NCBI RefSeq assembly: GCF_900107855.1
Contig: NZ_FNRJ01000007.1
Span: forward strand, 103,946-167,945
Source: Marinobacterium iners DSM 11526
GTDB taxonomy: Bacteria > Pseudomonadota > Gammaproteobacteria > Pseudomonadales > Balneatricaceae
Direction of reading: 5' to 3'
Length of the DNA: 64,000 nt
The notes under the pieces were generated by a model. That model had not been told where the DNA came from and searched no databases. It saw only the letters and a program-made list of their open reading frames with translations. Shown in pieces: positions 21,575-32,294 of the stretch (position 1 is its first letter; every line of letters begins with the position of its first letter). The position numbers were made by a program, and so were the translations under genes.

Positions 21575-24403
21575 TCAGACAGGTTTCAACATGGGTTTCA
21601 GGAAGCGTCCGGTATGTGACTGTGGCACGTTTGCAACGGTCTCGGGTGTGCCGGTGGCAATGATTTCGCCACCACCGCTGCCACCTTCCGGGCCCAGGTC
21701 TATGATCCAGTCGGCGGTCTTGATTACGTCCAGGTTGTGTTCAATCACTACGATGGTATTGCCGTGGTCCCGTAGGCGATCAAGGACATTGAGCAGCTGC
21801 TGTATGTCATAGAAATGCAGTCCGGTGGTGGGCTCGTCAAGAATATACAGGGTCTTGCCGGTGTCACGCTTGCTTAATTCGCGTGCAAGTTTGACACGTT
21901 GGGCTTCGCCGCCAGACAGCGTGGTGGCGGCCTGCCCGAGGCGGATATAACTGAGACCGACATCGATCAGCGTCTGCAATCGTCGAGCCAGCGCCGGTAT
22001 GGCGTCGAAGAATTCACGCGCATCCTCAACCGTCAGCTGTAACACCTCATCAATGCTCTTGCCCTTGTATTTCACTTCCAGGGTTTCACGGTTATAGCGC
22101 TTCCCTTTGCAAATATCGCAGGGCACATAGATGTCCGGCAGGAAGTGCATCTCCACCTTGATTACGCCGTCCCCCTGGCAGGCTTCACAGCGGCCACCTT
22201 TTACATTGAAGCTGAAACGTCCCGGTTTGTAGCCGCGTGAGCGTGCTTCCTGGGTCCCGGAAAAGAGTTCACGGATCGGTGTAAAAATACCGGTATAGGT
22301 CGCGGGGTTGGAGCGTGGAGTGCGTCCAATCGGACTCTGGTCTATATCGATGACCTTGTCAAACAGATCCAATCCTTCAATCCGCTCATAAGGTGCTGCG
22401 TCCAGCGTTGTCGCATGATTAAGTGCCGTGGCGGCAACCGGGTACAACGTGTTGTTGATCAATGTGGATTTGCCTGAACCCGACACGCCGGTCACACAGG
22501 TCATCAGTCCAACAGGAATTTCGAGCGTCACCTGCTGCAGGTTGTTGCCGCTGGCGCCTATCAGACGCAGTATCCTGTCACTGTCCACCGGCTTGCGTTG
22601 TTCCGGTATCGCAATCGACCGTTTGCCGGACAGATACTGGCCTGTGATCGATTCGGGATTGTCCATAATGGTCTGGGGCAGGCCCGCGGCGATGACACGC
22701 CCGCCATGTACGCCGGCTCCGGGGCCGATATCAATCAGATAATCCGCCATGCGGATGGCATCTTCATCGTGTTCAACTACGATGACGGTATTGCCCAGGT
22801 CACGCAGGTGTTCCAGAGTTTTGAGCAGACGTTCATTGTCGCGTTGATGCAGTCCGATGGATGGCTCATCCAGTACATACATGACACCGACCAGACCTGC
22901 ACCAATCTGACTTGCCAGTCGGATGCGCTGAGCTTCACCACCTGAAAGAGTATCAGCACTGCGTTCAAGCGATAGGTAGTCGAGTCCTACATTGACCAGA
23001 AAACTCAGGCGTTCACGAATCTCTTTTAGAATCTTGTCGGCGATCTCGCCTTGTTTGCCTCCGAGTTGAAGCTGTTCAAAGTACTCTTTTGCCTGACCAA
23101 TCGGCAGGCGTACAAGATCAGGCAGAGTGCGTTGGTCAATAAATACATGGCGCGCGTCAGCACGCAATCGGCTGCCATTGCATGAGGGGCATGCATGCAT
23201 GTTGAGATAGCGAGCCAGGTCTTCGCGTACACTTTCGGACTCGGTTTCCCGGTAGCGCCGCTCCAGATTATTGATAACGCCTTCAAAGGGGTGCGCCTTC
23301 TTAACGCGTTCGCCTCGATCATTACGGTAGTGAAAGTCTACGCTGTCATCACCACTGCCGTGCAGAATGATATTGCGGTGTTGTTCGCTGAGTTTCTCAA
23401 ACGGGGTATCCAGATCAAAGCCGTAGTGTTGACCTACCGCCTGCAGCTGTTGGTAATAGTAGAGACTTCGCTTATCCCAGCCACGTATGGCACCCTGTGC
23501 AAGTGTCAGTGATGCGTCCTGTACCAGTTTGGCTGGATCAAAATACTGTCGTACCCCAAGACCATCACAGGCAGGGCAGGCGCCGTGGGGGTTGTTGAAT
23601 GAGAACAAACGAGGCTCGAGTTCCTGAATGCTGTGGCCGCAGGTCGGGCAGGCGAAACGTGCCGAAAATACCATCTCCTCCATACCCTCATCCATGGGGG
23701 CAATTCTGGCAATGCCATCGCTCAGCTCCAGAGCGGTTTCAAATGATTCTGCCAAGCGGGTTTGAAGGTCCTCTCGAACCTTGATGCGATCAACCACCAC
23801 TTCAATATCGTGTTTGCGTTTCTTGTCCAGTGTTGGGGCATCATCAAGATCGACCACCAGCCCATCTATACGGGCGCGGACGAAGCCCTGGCTGCGCAGC
23901 TGGCTGATGATATGTAAGTGCTCACCCTTGCGGCCCTGTACGACGGGAGCCAACAGCATTACGCGTGTGCCTTCGGGCAGTGCGAGCACCTGATCAACCA
24001 TCTGGCTGACGGTCTGTGCCGCCAGCGGCAAGTCATGTTCAGGGCAGCGCGGTTCGCCTGCTCGGGCAAAGAGCAGACGCAGGTAATCGTAAATCTCGGT
24101 GATGGTACCAACTGTCGAGCGGGGATTATGCGATGTGGATTTCTGCTCGATCGATATGGCCGGTGACAGTCCTTCGATATGGTCTACATCGGGCTTTTCC
24201 ATCATCGACAAGAACTGGCGTGCATAGGTGGACAAGGATTCCACGTAGCGGCGCTGTCCTTCGGCGTAGAGAGTGTCGAAGGCGAGTGAGGACTTGCCTG
24301 ATCCCGACAGCCCTGTGATGACGATCAACTGGTCGCGGGGGATATCGAGGTCAATATTTTTCAGGTTGTGGGTGCGTGCACCCCGTACCAGAATCTTGTC
24401 CAT
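21575..24403 (-). CDS. uvrA: Excinuclease ABC subunit A
   Basis: UvrA (942 residues) is the damage-recognition ATPase of nucleotide excision repair. Two ABC modules are present: the first Walker [11 protein letters not shown] at residues 31-40, the second [10 protein letters not shown] in the middle, each with an LSGGEAQR signature. Zinc-binding Cys pairs occur at CPTCGH and at CEACQGDG...CDICKGKR. The gene is divergent from ssb, a common pairing. No convincing LexA box was found in the shared upstream region. Confidence 0.98.
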   Translation of the reverse strand: MDKILVRGARTHNLKNIDLDIPRDQLIVITGLSGSGKSSLAFDTLYAEGQRRYVESLSTYARQFLSMMEKPDVDHIEGLSPAISIEQKSTSHNPRSTVGTITEIYDYLRLLFARAGEPRCPEHDLPLAAQTVSQMVDQVLALPEGTRVMLLAPVVQGRKGEHLHIISQLRSQGFVRARIDGLVVDLDDAPTLDKKRKHDIEVVVDRIKVREDLQTRLAESFETALELSDGIARIAPMDEGMEEMVFSARFACPTCGHSIQELEPRLFSFNNPHGACPACDGLGVRQYFDPAKLVQDASLTLAQGAIRGWDKRSLYYYQQLQAVGQHYGFDLDTPFEKLSEQHRNIILHGSGDDSVDFHYRNDRGERVKKAHPFEGVINNLERRYRETESESVREDLARYLNMHACPSCNGSRLRADARHVFIDQRTLPDLVRLPIGQAKEYFEQLQLGGKQGEIADKILKEIRERLSFLVNVGLDYLSLERSADTLSGGEAQRIRLASQIGAGLVGVMYVLDEPSIGLHQRDNERLLKTLEHLRDLGNTVIVVEHDEDAIRMADYLIDIGPGAGVHGGRVIAAGLPQTIMDNPESITGQYLSGKRSIAIPEQRKPVDSDRILRLIGASGNNLQQVTLEIPVGLMTCVTGVSGSGKSTLINNTLYPVAATALNHATTLDAAPYERIEGLDLFDKVIDIDQSPIGRTPRSNPATYTGIFTPIRELFSGTQEARSRGYKPGRFSFNVKGGRCEACQGDGVIKVEMHFLPDIYVPCDICKGKRYNRETLEVKYKGKSIDEVLQLTVEDAREFFDAIPALARRLQTLIDVGLSYIRLGQAATTLSGGEAQRVKLARELSKRDTGKTLYILDEPTTGLHFYDIQQLLNVLDRLRDHGNTIVVIEHNLDVIKTADWIIDLGPEGGSGGGEIIATGTPETVANVPQSHTGRFLKPMLKPV

Positions 24404-24434
24404 TGCGGCTCCGCCTTGGCTGGCAAAAAGGACT

Positions 24435-24440
24435 ATTATA
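24435..24440 (-). promoter_or_regulatory. -10 box of uvrA
   Basis: Read on the - strand this is a perfect TATAAT, about 32 bases upstream of the uvrA start. The matching -35 element is weak (TTTTGC at 17 bases, or TTGCTG at 15). Confidence 0.5.
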
Positions 24441-24548
24441 GAGCCTATAGCGGGACAGCAAAAACAGCTGTGCTTGTGGTATCCTCATGGGCGTACGGCC
24501 ACATGCAGGATGCGGTGGCCCAGGCTAACAGGATAACGGGAGAGTGAG

Positions 24549-25094
24549 ATGGCGCGCGGTATCAATAAGGTAATTCTGATCGGTAATCTGGGAGCTGATC
24601 CCGAAGTACGTTACATGCCATCTGGCAATGCGGTCACCAACGTGAACCTTGCCACCAGTGATAGCTGGAAAGACAAACAGAGCGGCCAGATGCAGGAGCG
24701 TACCGAGTGGCATCGGGTCGTATTCTTCAACCGTCTGGCTGAAATTGCGGGCGAGTATCTGCGTAAGGGTTCAAAGGTTTACATTGAGGGCTCCCTGCGT
24801 ACCCGCAAGTGGCAGGGACAGGATGGCCAGGATCGCTACACGACTGAAATTGTAGCCAGCGAGATGCAGATGCTGGATGGACGCGGTGGTGAAGGGGGTG
24901 GTGGTTACCAGCAACCTTCACAGGGTGGCGGTTATGCACCTCAGGGCGGCGACATGGGCTATGGTCAGCCACAACAATACAATCAGGCACCGCCACAGCA
25001 GGCTCCGCGTCAGCAGCCGGCACAACAGCCTGCGCAACAACCTCAGCAGCCAGCCCCGGGTTTTGATGACTTTGATGATGACATCCCGTTCTGA
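24549..25094 (+). CDS. ssb: Single-stranded DNA-binding protein
   Basis: SSB (181 residues) coats single-stranded DNA in replication, repair and recombination. The OB fold covers about residues 1-115 ([38 protein letters not shown]). A Gly/Gln/Pro-rich linker, unusually rich in PQQ repeats, leads to the acidic tip DDDIPF, which recruits partner proteins. The start is ATG after GGGAGAG. Confidence 0.98.
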   Translation: MARGINKVILIGNLGADPEVRYMPSGNAVTNVNLATSDSWKDKQSGQMQERTEWHRVVFFNRLAEIAGEYLRKGSKVYIEGSLRTRKWQGQDGQDRYTTEIVASEMQMLDGRGGEGGGGYQQPSQGGGYAPQGGDMGYGQPQQYNQAPPQQAPRQQPAQQPAQQPQQPAPGFDDFDDDIPF

Positions 25095-25130
25095 GAGCTG
25101 ATCCACGCGACTGCAGCAATACCTGTTCAA

Positions 25131-25153
25131 AGGCCCCGCAACGCGGGGCTTTT
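25131..25153 (+). terminator. Terminator of ssb
   Basis: GCCCCGC and GCGGGGC form a perfect seven-bp stem with a three-base loop followed by TTTT, 37 bases after the ssb stop. Confidence 0.85.
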
Positions 25154-25278
25154 GTGTCTGTTGCAGGGCACTTTTTTTCATATCGGGCAGGTGTGCAGGG
25201 GCAGAGTTTGCGGTATGCTCGAAATGAACCGGGCTTGCCCCCGAACTTTCATTCCAGTAACAGGTGAACATCCCGTCA

Positions 25279-26190
25279 ATGGTGGCCAGCGCCTATACAA
25301 CATCAGCCAAGGTTCTCATCTGCGGAGCGGATGGCCAGATTGGTCATGCTCTGGCGGAGCTGTTGTTGCAACAGCAGGGGCTTGAGTGTATCGCCCTGGG
25401 ACGACGCAAACTTGATGTGACCGACCCTGAGCAGATCCGACAGCAACTTGAACGACACCTGCCTGACTATGTGATCAACTGTGCCGGCTTCAACCGGGTT
25501 GATGATGCCGAACGGCAGCCTGATCAGGCTTTGGCCGTGAACAGTGCCGGCGCGGCCAACCTTGCTGCCGCTTGTGCGCTGCTCAGTATCCCGCTGCTGC
25601 ACCTGTCCTCGGACTATGTCTTCGATGGCCACTATGCCAGTGGCTACAGTGAGGATGACGCTGCCTCCCCGCTGGGAGTATTTGGGCGCAGCAAGTGGGA
25701 AGGTGAAGAATCCGTGCGCAGCCTGCACTCTCAACATCTTATCCTGCGTGTGAGCTGGGTGTTCAGTGCCCGTGGTGACAATTATCTTTTGCGTACACTG
25801 GAGCAGGCGCGGCATGAAGCCATGATTGAGGCGGTTGATGACCGGCGTGGCTGCCCTACCTCGGCTGAAGATGTGGCGCGTGTCATCCTAGCCATCCTGC
25901 GCCAGCTGACCTGCGGTATTGATGTGTGGGGAACCTATCACTATTGCGGTGCTGAAATCACCTCCCGTTATGGCTTCAGTGAGGCGATTCTGGCCGCGGC
26001 GCGGCAGTATGAGGAGCTTGCTGTACAGGAACTTCGTGCCGTAGCATCGGCTGATTATCCGGCTGCTGCACAGCGGCCGGCTTCATCTGTGCTCAAGTGC
26101 CGTAAGCTGCTCAGTACCTTCGGTATTCGTCAGCGTCCCTGGCGCAGTGAGTTGCAGCGCGTCATTCGGGAGCATTACGGCGAACTCTAA
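25279..26190 (+). CDS. RmlD-family NAD(P)-dependent sugar-nucleotide reductase
   Basis: A Rossmann protein of 303 residues resembling dTDP-4-dehydrorhamnose reductase. The nucleotide loop CGADGQIG is near the N-terminus. LSSDYVFDG and the later SKWEGE-type motif supply the Ser/Tyr/Lys of short-chain dehydrogenase-like catalysis, although a Lys replaces the usual Tyr-x3-Lys order and needs an alignment. No rml sugar operon lies beside it, so its substrate is unknown. ATG 25279 follows AGGTGA by 12 bases; GTG 25264 in the same frame is the alternative. Confidence 0.75.
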   Translation: MVASAYTTSAKVLICGADGQIGHALAELLLQQQGLECIALGRRKLDVTDPEQIRQQLERHLPDYVINCAGFNRVDDAERQPDQALAVNSAGAANLAAACALLSIPLLHLSSDYVFDGHYASGYSEDDAASPLGVFGRSKWEGEESVRSLHSQHLILRVSWVFSARGDNYLLRTLEQARHEAMIEAVDDRRGCPTSAEDVARVILAILRQLTCGIDVWGTYHYCGAEITSRYGFSEAILAAARQYEELAVQELRAVASADYPAAAQRPASSVLKCRKLLSTFGIRQRPWRSELQRVIREHYGEL

Positions 26191-26214
26191 ATGTTCGCCG
26201 TATACCTTCACATT

Positions 26215-26601
26215 TTAAAACAGCCCAAGGCTGGCAGAACGCGTCAAAGCCACTGCCAGAATATACCCCAGACACAACAGTGCCGCGACCAGAGCCAGCA
26301 GGCGTGTTTTCATTGTTTTGCCACGCTTCAGCGCAACCGTTCCAAAACCAATATATCCGACCAGACCCAGTATCTTGGCTGTGAGCCAGTGATGGGTGAG
26401 CGGGTATTGCGACAGCACCAGCATCAGGCCGATCGCACTGACCAGCAGCAACGTATCGATCACATGGGGGAAAATCTTGAGCCAGCGAGCATTGAGCGCC
26501 TTGGGCCAAACCAGCATAAGTGCTGCGCGCAACATGAACAGGATGATACTCAGTCCGACCATGGTCAGGTGTGCATGTTTAAGCATCAGGTAAGTATTCA
26601 A
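26215..26601 (-). CDS. SirB2-family membrane protein
   Basis: A small protein (128 residues) with four hydrophobic helices and the family start YLMLKHAHLTMVGLSIILFMLR. SirB family proteins were named from Salmonella invasion gene regulation, but their real function is unclear. A TTG start at 26601 is chosen because GAGGAAA lies six bases upstream; the frame stays open to 26616. It converges with the RmlD-like gene. Confidence 0.75.
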   Translation of the reverse strand: MNTYLMLKHAHLTMVGLSIILFMLRAALMLVWPKALNARWLKIFPHVIDTLLLVSAIGLMLVLSQYPLTHHWLTAKILGLVGYIGFGTVALKRGKTMKTRLLALVAALLCLGYILAVALTRSASLGLF

Positions 26602-26789
26602 TGCCGGTTTCCTCAACTATTGCAGGCGGGTGGGTGTTGGATGGGCTTCACTATACCTGCGGCATGTCTGATTTGAAATTCGCCTTTGCCTGCAGGGTAA
26701 TGTTTTACCTTCCGCTGCACTGTAAAACGGGCAGTAACAGGGTAAAATGTGCAACTTTTCAGCAGCCGCTAGAGGCGTGATATACGCGA

Positions 26790-27911
26790 ATGAATGCTCA
26801 GACTCTGACACCGGATCCCTATCAGTCCATCCGCCCCTACAGGGATGATGAAGTCGAGGCGGTACTTCAGCGGCTGGTGCGCGACGACGAATGTATCTCG
26901 GCCCTGACACGCTACCAGTTTCCCAGGGCTTCCGGCCCGCTGGGTTGGCTGCTGCGTCCACTGGTGCGCATTGCTGTGGCAGCACGAGTTGGCGAGATCG
27001 AAAGCATAGATGGTTTCCAGCAGCTGGTGGCCGATTACATGCAGAAAATGATCGGACGCACCACAACGCGGGTTAGCTGCTCGGGTATTGAGCGTTTGGA
27101 CCCCAACGAAGCTTATCTGTTCGTATCCAATCACCGTGACATCGCCATGGACCCGGCGTTTGTGAACTGGGTTCGCTATAAGGCTGGCATGTCGACGGTG
27201 CGCATTGCGATCGGTGATAACCTTCTGCGCAAACCTTATGTGTCGGACCTGATGCGGCTTAATAAAAGCTTCATCGTTAATCGCTCTGCCAAGGGGCGAG
27301 AGATGATGTCGGCGCTGACTCAACTCTCTTCCTACATCGATCACAGCATCAGCAATGGCCACTCTATCTGGATCGCGCAGCGCGAGGGGCGGGCGAAAGA
27401 TGGCAATGACCGTACAGATCCGGCATTGATGAAAATGTTCTACATGTCGCACCGCAAGCAGCGCAGCCTGGGCGAGATGGTGGGGCGGCTCAACATTGTA
27501 CCGGTATCCATTGCCTATGAGCTTGACCCCTGTGATGAGCTCAAGGCTCGTGAGCTGGCCGCTGTTGCGCTGCACGGTGCATACGAGAAGTCTGAATACG
27601 AGGATATCAGCAGTATTGTCCGAGGCATTACCGGCGACAAGGGGGAGGTTTACATCGCTTTTGGTACTCCGCTGAGTGGCGAGTTTGAAACCCCTGAGCA
27701 GATTGCCGCTGAGATCGATCGTCAAATCCACCTCAATTACCGGCTGCACCCAAGCAATCTTGCTGCTGCCGGCGAGGCGGTCAGTGTCGAGCAGCAGCAG
27801 GCCTTTGACGCGCGCCTTGAAAGTGTGAGCGATGAGGAGCGGCCGTTCCTGCGTCAGATGTACGCCAACCCGGTCATCAATCATCACAATGCCAGCCAGG
27901 GGGAGAGCTGA
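26790..27911 (+). CDS. PlsC-like phospholipid acyltransferase with HX5D motif
   Basis: A protein of 373 residues with the acyltransferase block LFVSNHRDIAMDPAFVNW near residues 110-127. The spacing between the motif-I His and Asp is five residues, not the usual four; I recall related NHRDI(V)LD proteins, so this may be a subfamily. IWIAQREGRAKDG (motif III, FPEGTR equivalent) and VPVSIAYE (motif IV) follow. There is no membrane helix at the N-terminus. The stop overlaps the next acyltransferase gene by one base, so the two are coupled. Confidence 0.8.
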   Translation: MNAQTLTPDPYQSIRPYRDDEVEAVLQRLVRDDECISALTRYQFPRASGPLGWLLRPLVRIAVAARVGEIESIDGFQQLVADYMQKMIGRTTTRVSCSGIERLDPNEAYLFVSNHRDIAMDPAFVNWVRYKAGMSTVRIAIGDNLLRKPYVSDLMRLNKSFIVNRSAKGREMMSALTQLSSYIDHSISNGHSIWIAQREGRAKDGNDRTDPALMKMFYMSHRKQRSLGEMVGRLNIVPVSIAYELDPCDELKARELAAVALHGAYEKSEYEDISSIVRGITGDKGEVYIAFGTPLSGEFETPEQIAAEIDRQIHLNYRLHPSNLAAAGEAVSVEQQQAFDARLESVSDEERPFLRQMYANPVINHHNASQGES

Positions 27912-28657
27912 TGCCTGCTCAACGCTCTGGCAGCATGTGGCTGTATCTGCGCGGCTTGCTCTATGCAGTTGGCTTTTACCCGTTGACCATGCTGTTTGCG
28001 ATTCCCTGTTTGCTGATTGGCCCATTGCTGCCGTTTCGGGCCCGGTTCAAGTTTCTGACCCTGATCAATTACTTCTATATCGACTGGTTGCGCATCTGCT
28101 GTGGTTTGGGAGTTGAACTGAAGGGGCGTGAGCATCTTCCAAAAGAAGGTGCGTATGTGGTTGTGGCCAATCATCAGAGCGAGTGGGAGACGCTGTACTT
28201 CCAGACACTCGTTCGGCCTCAGGCCGTGGTGCTCAAGCGCGAGCTGCTACGAATCCCGCTGTTCGGCTGGGCACTGGCACTGTTGCGTCCGATCGCGCTT
28301 GATCGCAGCAAGCGGCGCGGTGCGCTGAAACAGCTGCTGGAGCAGGGGCAGCAGCGGCTGGACAGCGGTATTCCATTGCTGATTTTTCCGCAGGGTACAC
28401 GTGTACCTGTGGGGCAGATGGGCAAGCTGAACAAGGGCGGTGCGATGCTGGCCGTGAGTCGCGGTGTACCGATTGTACCGGTGGCACATAATGCGGGTCT
28501 TTACTGGCCCGGTAACTCGTTCGTCAAGTATCCCGGCACCGTGCAGGTCAGTGTAGGTCCCGCGATCCAGACGGAAGGGCGCAGTGTGGATGAAGTGCAT
28601 GCTGAAGTAGCAGGCTGGCTGGAGCAGACCATGCGAGAGCAGGGCAGTCTGGAGTAA
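27911..28657 (+). CDS. plsC: 1-acyl-sn-glycerol-3-phosphate acyltransferase
   Basis: A 248-residue inner-membrane enzyme that adds the second acyl chain to form phosphatidic acid. Hydrophobic helices occupy about residues 12-45. Motif I is NHQSEWE (HX4E instead of HX4D), and motif III is FPQGTR (usually FPEGTR); IVPVAHNAG is motif IV. The ATG overlaps the stop of the upstream acyltransferase. It could belong to a lyso-lipid branch rather than being the only PlsC. Confidence 0.8.
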   Translation: MPAQRSGSMWLYLRGLLYAVGFYPLTMLFAIPCLLIGPLLPFRARFKFLTLINYFYIDWLRICCGLGVELKGREHLPKEGAYVVVANHQSEWETLYFQTLVRPQAVVLKRELLRIPLFGWALALLRPIALDRSKRRGALKQLLEQGQQRLDSGIPLLIFPQGTRVPVGQMGKLNKGGAMLAVSRGVPIVPVAHNAGLYWPGNSFVKYPGTVQVSVGPAIQTEGRSVDEVHAEVAGWLEQTMREQGSLE

Positions 28658-28680
28658 GCTAAGGTTGAATTCGGCCCATA

Positions 28681-28710
28681 AAAAAGCCGCTCCATTATGA
28701 GCGGCTTTTT
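28681..28710. terminator. Bidirectional terminator, plsC/fabB
   Basis: AAAAAGCCGCTC and GAGCGGCTTTTT form a 12-bp stem with a six-base loop, placed between two convergent genes. Confidence 0.92.
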
Positions 28711-28741
28711 TATGGGCCAGCCAACGGGGCTGGCCGCAGTA

Positions 28742-29959
28742 TCAGCCTTCGTATTTCTCGAACACCAAAGTTGAGTTGGTGCCGCCGAAGCCGAAGCTGT
28801 TGGACATGACGCGCTTGAGCTCGATGTTGTCCTTGCGTTCCGTGACAACCGGCATGCCGGCCGCTTCCGGATCCAGTTCTTCGATGTTGGCCGACGCACA
28901 GATGAAGTTGTTCTGCTGCATCAGGATCGAGTAGATCGCTTCCTGTGCACCGGTGGCGCCCAGTGAGTGACCGGTGAGTGACTTGGTAGAGCTGACCGGC
29001 GGCATCTTGTCACCGAAGGTCTGCTTCATCGCCTTCAGCTCCTGAATGTCACCAGCCGGAGTGGAGGTGCCGTGGGAGTTGATGTAGTCGATGGGGCCAT
29101 CTACGGTGGCCATCGCCTGCTGCATGCAACGAATGGCGCCTTCACCGGACGGTGCAACCATGTCGTAGCCGTCGGAAGTAGCGCCGTAGCCAGTCAGCTC
29201 AGCGTAAATCTTGGCGCCACGAGCTTTGGCGTGCTCCAGTTCTTCGAGCACCAGCATGCCGGCACCACCTGCGATCACGAAACCGTCGCGATTGGCGTCA
29301 TAAGCACGAGACGCTTTTTCCGGAGTATCGTTGTACTTGCTGGACAGCGCGCCCATGGCGTCAAACATGACACTCAGCGACCAGTGCAGCTCTTCACCAC
29401 CACCGGCAAAAACAACGTCCTGCTTGCCGAGCTGGATCTGCTCCATGGCGCTACCGATGCAGTGTGCACTGGTCGCGCAGGCTGAGGTGATCGAGTAGTT
29501 GACACCCTTGATCTTGAACGGAGTTGCCAGACAGGCGGAGACGGTGGAGCCCATGGTGCGGGTAACGCGGTAGGGGCCTACGCGGCGGACACCTTTTTCA
29601 CGCAGAATATCAGCAGTTTCAACGATATCGGCTGAAGATGCACCCCCTGAGCCGGCGATCAGGCCGGTACGGACATTGGAGATCTGGTCTTCGCTCAGGC
29701 CGGAATCTTCAATCGCCTGCTTCATGGCCAGGTAGGCATAAGCCGCAGCGTTGCCCATGAATCGACGCAGCTTGCGATCGATCAGGCTGTCCAGGTCGAT
29801 ATCGATGCTGCCCGCAACCTGACTGCGGAAGCCAAGCTCCTTGTACTCCGGCTGAAACTTGATGCCGGAGCGCCCCTGCTTCAGTGAGTCCAGAACTGTT
29901 TCCAGATCATTTCCCAGGCAGGAAACGATCCCCATACCGGTCACAACGACGCGTCGCAT
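28742..29959 (-). CDS. fabB: 3-oxoacyl-ACP synthase I
   Basis: KAS I (405 residues) elongates unsaturated fatty acids in type II synthesis. The active Cys161 lies in [11 protein letters not shown]; the two catalytic His are in [11 protein letters not shown] and [12 protein letters not shown]. The C-terminus [13 protein letters not shown] is standard. It follows fabA on the - strand by 74 bases, the usual fabAB operon. Confidence 0.97.
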   Translation of the reverse strand: MRRVVVTGMGIVSCLGNDLETVLDSLKQGRSGIKFQPEYKELGFRSQVAGSIDIDLDSLIDRKLRRFMGNAAAYAYLAMKQAIEDSGLSEDQISNVRTGLIAGSGGASSADIVETADILREKGVRRVGPYRVTRTMGSTVSACLATPFKIKGVNYSITSACATSAHCIGSAMEQIQLGKQDVVFAGGGEELHWSLSVMFDAMGALSSKYNDTPEKASRAYDANRDGFVIAGGAGMLVLEELEHAKARGAKIYAELTGYGATSDGYDMVAPSGEGAIRCMQQAMATVDGPIDYINSHGTSTPAGDIQELKAMKQTFGDKMPPVSSTKSLTGHSLGATGAQEAIYSILMQQNNFICASANIEELDPEAAGMPVVTERKDNIELKRVMSNSFGFGGTNSTLVFEKYEG

Positions 29960-30033
29960 GTGTAGCCTCTCTTCAATCGTTCAGAAATATACTGTCTTAT
30001 TATATGGCAAGGTTAACGGGTCGAAGTTCAGGC

Positions 30034-30549
30034 TCAGAAGTTATCTGTCTGCTTGAACAGGCCGACACGCAGGTCCGTGGCAGTATAGATGGTACGGCCG
30101 TCAACAGACAGTGAACCATCGGCTATACCCATAACCAGCTTGCGCTCGATGACACGCTTGAGCTCGATGTGATAGGTCACCTTGCTGGCAGTGGGAAGCA
30201 CCTGACCGGTGAACTTGACTTCGCCGGAGCCCAGTGCGCGCCCGCGTCCTTCATTGCCGCGCCAGCCGAGGAAAAAGCCTACCAGCTGCCACATGGCATC
30301 AAGACCGAGACAGCCCGGCATGACAGGGTCTCCCGGGAAGTGGCAGTCAAAGAACCAAAGGTCTGGGCGGATATCGAGTTCGGCGATGATCTCACCCTTG
30401 CCGTACTGACCACCATCGGTGTTGATCTCGATGATGCGGTCCAGCATCAGCATGTTGCCGACCGGCAGCTGGGCATTGCCTGGGCCGAACATCTCGCCAT
30501 GGCCGCACTTGAGCAGCTCTTCACGTTCAAAGGAGGAGGGTCTAGTCAT
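30034..30549 (-). CDS. fabA: 3-hydroxydecanoyl-ACP dehydratase/isomerase
   Basis: FabA (171 residues) introduces the double bond of unsaturated fatty acids by isomerising trans-2- to cis-3-decenoyl-ACP. The active-site block [18 protein letters not shown] holds the catalytic His, and the catalytic Asp follows in [13 protein letters not shown] 30549 gives a length close to the E. coli protein; an in-frame TTG at 30567 is less likely. Confidence 0.96.
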   Translation of the reverse strand: MTRPSSFEREELLKCGHGEMFGPGNAQLPVGNMLMLDRIIEINTDGGQYGKGEIIAELDIRPDLWFFDCHFPGDPVMPGCLGLDAMWQLVGFFLGWRGNEGRGRALGSGEVKFTGQVLPTASKVTYHIELKRVIERKLVMGIADGSLSVDGRTIYTATDLRVGLFKQTDNF

Positions 30550-30722
30550 AGGAAACCGTATATCCAAGGCATTTCATAAAATTTGCCCGATTATACCGAT
30601 TTGACTGCCTGCAGGCACGGCCTGTGTGCCCTTATTTGATCGATATCGGATCAGATGGGGGATTTTAGCGGCTGCAAAGGCTCAAGTTGCACGCCGCAGT
30701 CGAGCTGCAGCGTGCTCAGGGA

Positions 30723-31691
30723 TCAGCTGGTGCGGCGGGTTGCCATCTGTGCCAGGGTGGTGAGTGTCTCACGGAAAGAACTGGCCGGCAGTGCTTCCAG
30801 CGCGGTAATGGCGCGACTGACTTCGGCTTCGGCCTGCTGACGGGTGTAGTCGATTGACCCTGTGCGCTGCACGATATCCAGTACCGGTTGCAGATCGTCC
30901 AGACCGCCTTCGCGAATAGCGCCACGAATCAGTTTGCGCTCAGTCTCGCTGCCGACTCGCATGGCGTGGATCAGTGGCAGGGTGGCCTTGCCTTCCGCCA
31001 GGTCATCACCGACATTCTTGCCCATGGTGGCGCTGTCGGACAGATAGTCCATCAGGTCGTCCACCAGCTGGAAGGCGATACCCAGGTGGCGACCGTACAG
31101 TCGCAGTGCTTCGCGCTCCTCTGCGCTGGCATCGGCGAGAATGGCGCCAACTTCGGTAGCAGCCTCAAACAGCATCGCCGTTTTGCCGAGAATGACCTGC
31201 ATGTAGGACTCTTCGGAGGTGTCCGGGTTGCGCTGATTCAGCAGCTGTAACACTTCACCTTCGGCGATTACGGTAGTTGCATTGGAGATCACCTGCATGA
31301 TCTCCATGCGGTTTATCTCGACCATGATCTGGAAAGCGCGGGAATAGAGAAAATCACCCACCAGTACGCTGGGCGCATTGCCCCATTTGGCATTGGCGGT
31401 TGCATTGCCACGGCGCAGCTCTGAGTTATCCACAACATCGTCGTGCAGCAGGGTAGCGGTATGGATGAACTCGATTACGGCGGCCAGCGGGATATGCTGC
31501 TCGCCCCTGTAGCCGCAAGCGTTGGCGCTGAGCAGTACCAGCAGCGGGCGCAGTCGCTTGCCGCCGCCGGCGACAATATAGTGACCGATCTTCTCGACCA
31601 GGGGCACAGTCGACCCAAGGTGGTTAAGAATATAATCGGTTACCGCATCGAACTGCGGCTCTATGGTCGGATTAAGCTGGTGTGGCTGCAT
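30723..31691 (-). CDS. ispB: Octaprenyl (polyprenyl) diphosphate synthase
   Basis: IspB (322 residues) makes the polyprenyl side chain of ubiquinone from FPP and IPP. First Asp-rich motif LLHDDVVD at residues 81-88 and second DDLMD at 211-215; GGGKRLRP lies near the N-terminus. It is divergent from rplU and upstream of fabA, with a 173-base gap in which I see no clear promoter. Confidence 0.95.
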   Translation of the reverse strand: MQPHQLNPTIEPQFDAVTDYILNHLGSTVPLVEKIGHYIVAGGGKRLRPLLVLLSANACGYRGEQHIPLAAVIEFIHTATLLHDDVVDNSELRRGNATANAKWGNAPSVLVGDFLYSRAFQIMVEINRMEIMQVISNATTVIAEGEVLQLLNQRNPDTSEESYMQVILGKTAMLFEAATEVGAILADASAEEREALRLYGRHLGIAFQLVDDLMDYLSDSATMGKNVGDDLAEGKATLPLIHAMRVGSETERKLIRGAIREGGLDDLQPVLDIVQRTGSIDYTRQQAEAEVSRAITALEALPASSFRETLTTLAQMATRRTS

Positions 31692-31806
31692 GGGCGGGGT
31701 TCTGTATGTGGACTGAACACCCGCCGCATGCTAGGGGGCTGGGAGAAGGGTGTCAAGCCGAGCTGGGAGACGGGCGTCGGGGCGGGGGATTTGGCAAGGA
31801 TTGCGC

Positions 31807-31835
31807 TTGCCTGTAACGAGGGACTCGGGTAAAAT
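31807..31835 (+). promoter_or_regulatory. Promoter of rplU-rpmA
   Basis: TTGCCT, a 17-base spacer and TAAAAT, followed by TGCGCGCCTT, the same GC-rich discriminator seen upstream of rpsM. The leader before rplU is about 117 bases with no other clear element. Confidence 0.7.
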
Positions 31836-31958
31836 TGCGCGCCTTAAACCTGTCCACGATCGCTCCCTACCATAGGGTGTCCAGAAGTCTTCAGACTTCG
31901 GCCATTAGAAGTAGGTTTCGTTTCCAGTAGCCGGGCAGGTTAATACTTGGAGAAAAGC

Positions 31959-32270
31959 ATGTTTGCAGTAATCGTAAGCGGCGGTAAACAGTACCGTGTG
32001 CAGGAAGGACAGACACTGAAGCTGGAAAAACTGACTGCTGAAGCAGGTTCCAGCGTTGAGTTCGACCGCGTTTTGCTGGTCGGTAACGGCGACGACGTTA
32101 AGGTCGGTGCTCCGGTTGTTGAAGGTGCCAAAGTGGCTGCAGAAGTTGTAGCTCACGGCCGTGGTGACAAAGTCACTATCATCAAGTTCCGTCGCCGCAA
32201 GCATCACATGAAGCGTCAGGGTCACCGTCAGTGGTTTACAGAAGTTAAAATCACTGGCATCAGTGGCTGA
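31959..32270 (+). CDS. rplU: 50S ribosomal protein L21
   Basis: L21 (103 residues) binds 23S rRNA with L20. [17 protein letters not shown] and [16 protein letters not shown] are diagnostic. ATG 31959 is chosen because GGAG lies about six bases upstream; the frame is open to 31947. It starts a rplU-rpmA-obgE cluster. Confidence 0.97.
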   Translation: MFAVIVSGGKQYRVQEGQTLKLEKLTAEAGSSVEFDRVLLVGNGDDVKVGAPVVEGAKVAAEVVAHGRGDKVTIIKFRRRKHHMKRQGHRQWFTEVKITGISG

Positions 32271-32294
32271 TCAACCGAATTAGGAGATTGAATA

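Noticed and set aside
24404..24548. A LexA box between uvrA and ssb
   Set aside because: CTGT and ACAG half sites occur but never at the needed eight-base spacing.
31692..31806. A gene in the ispB-rplU gap
   Set aside because: Only short frames without ribosome sites; the gap holds the rplU promoter.
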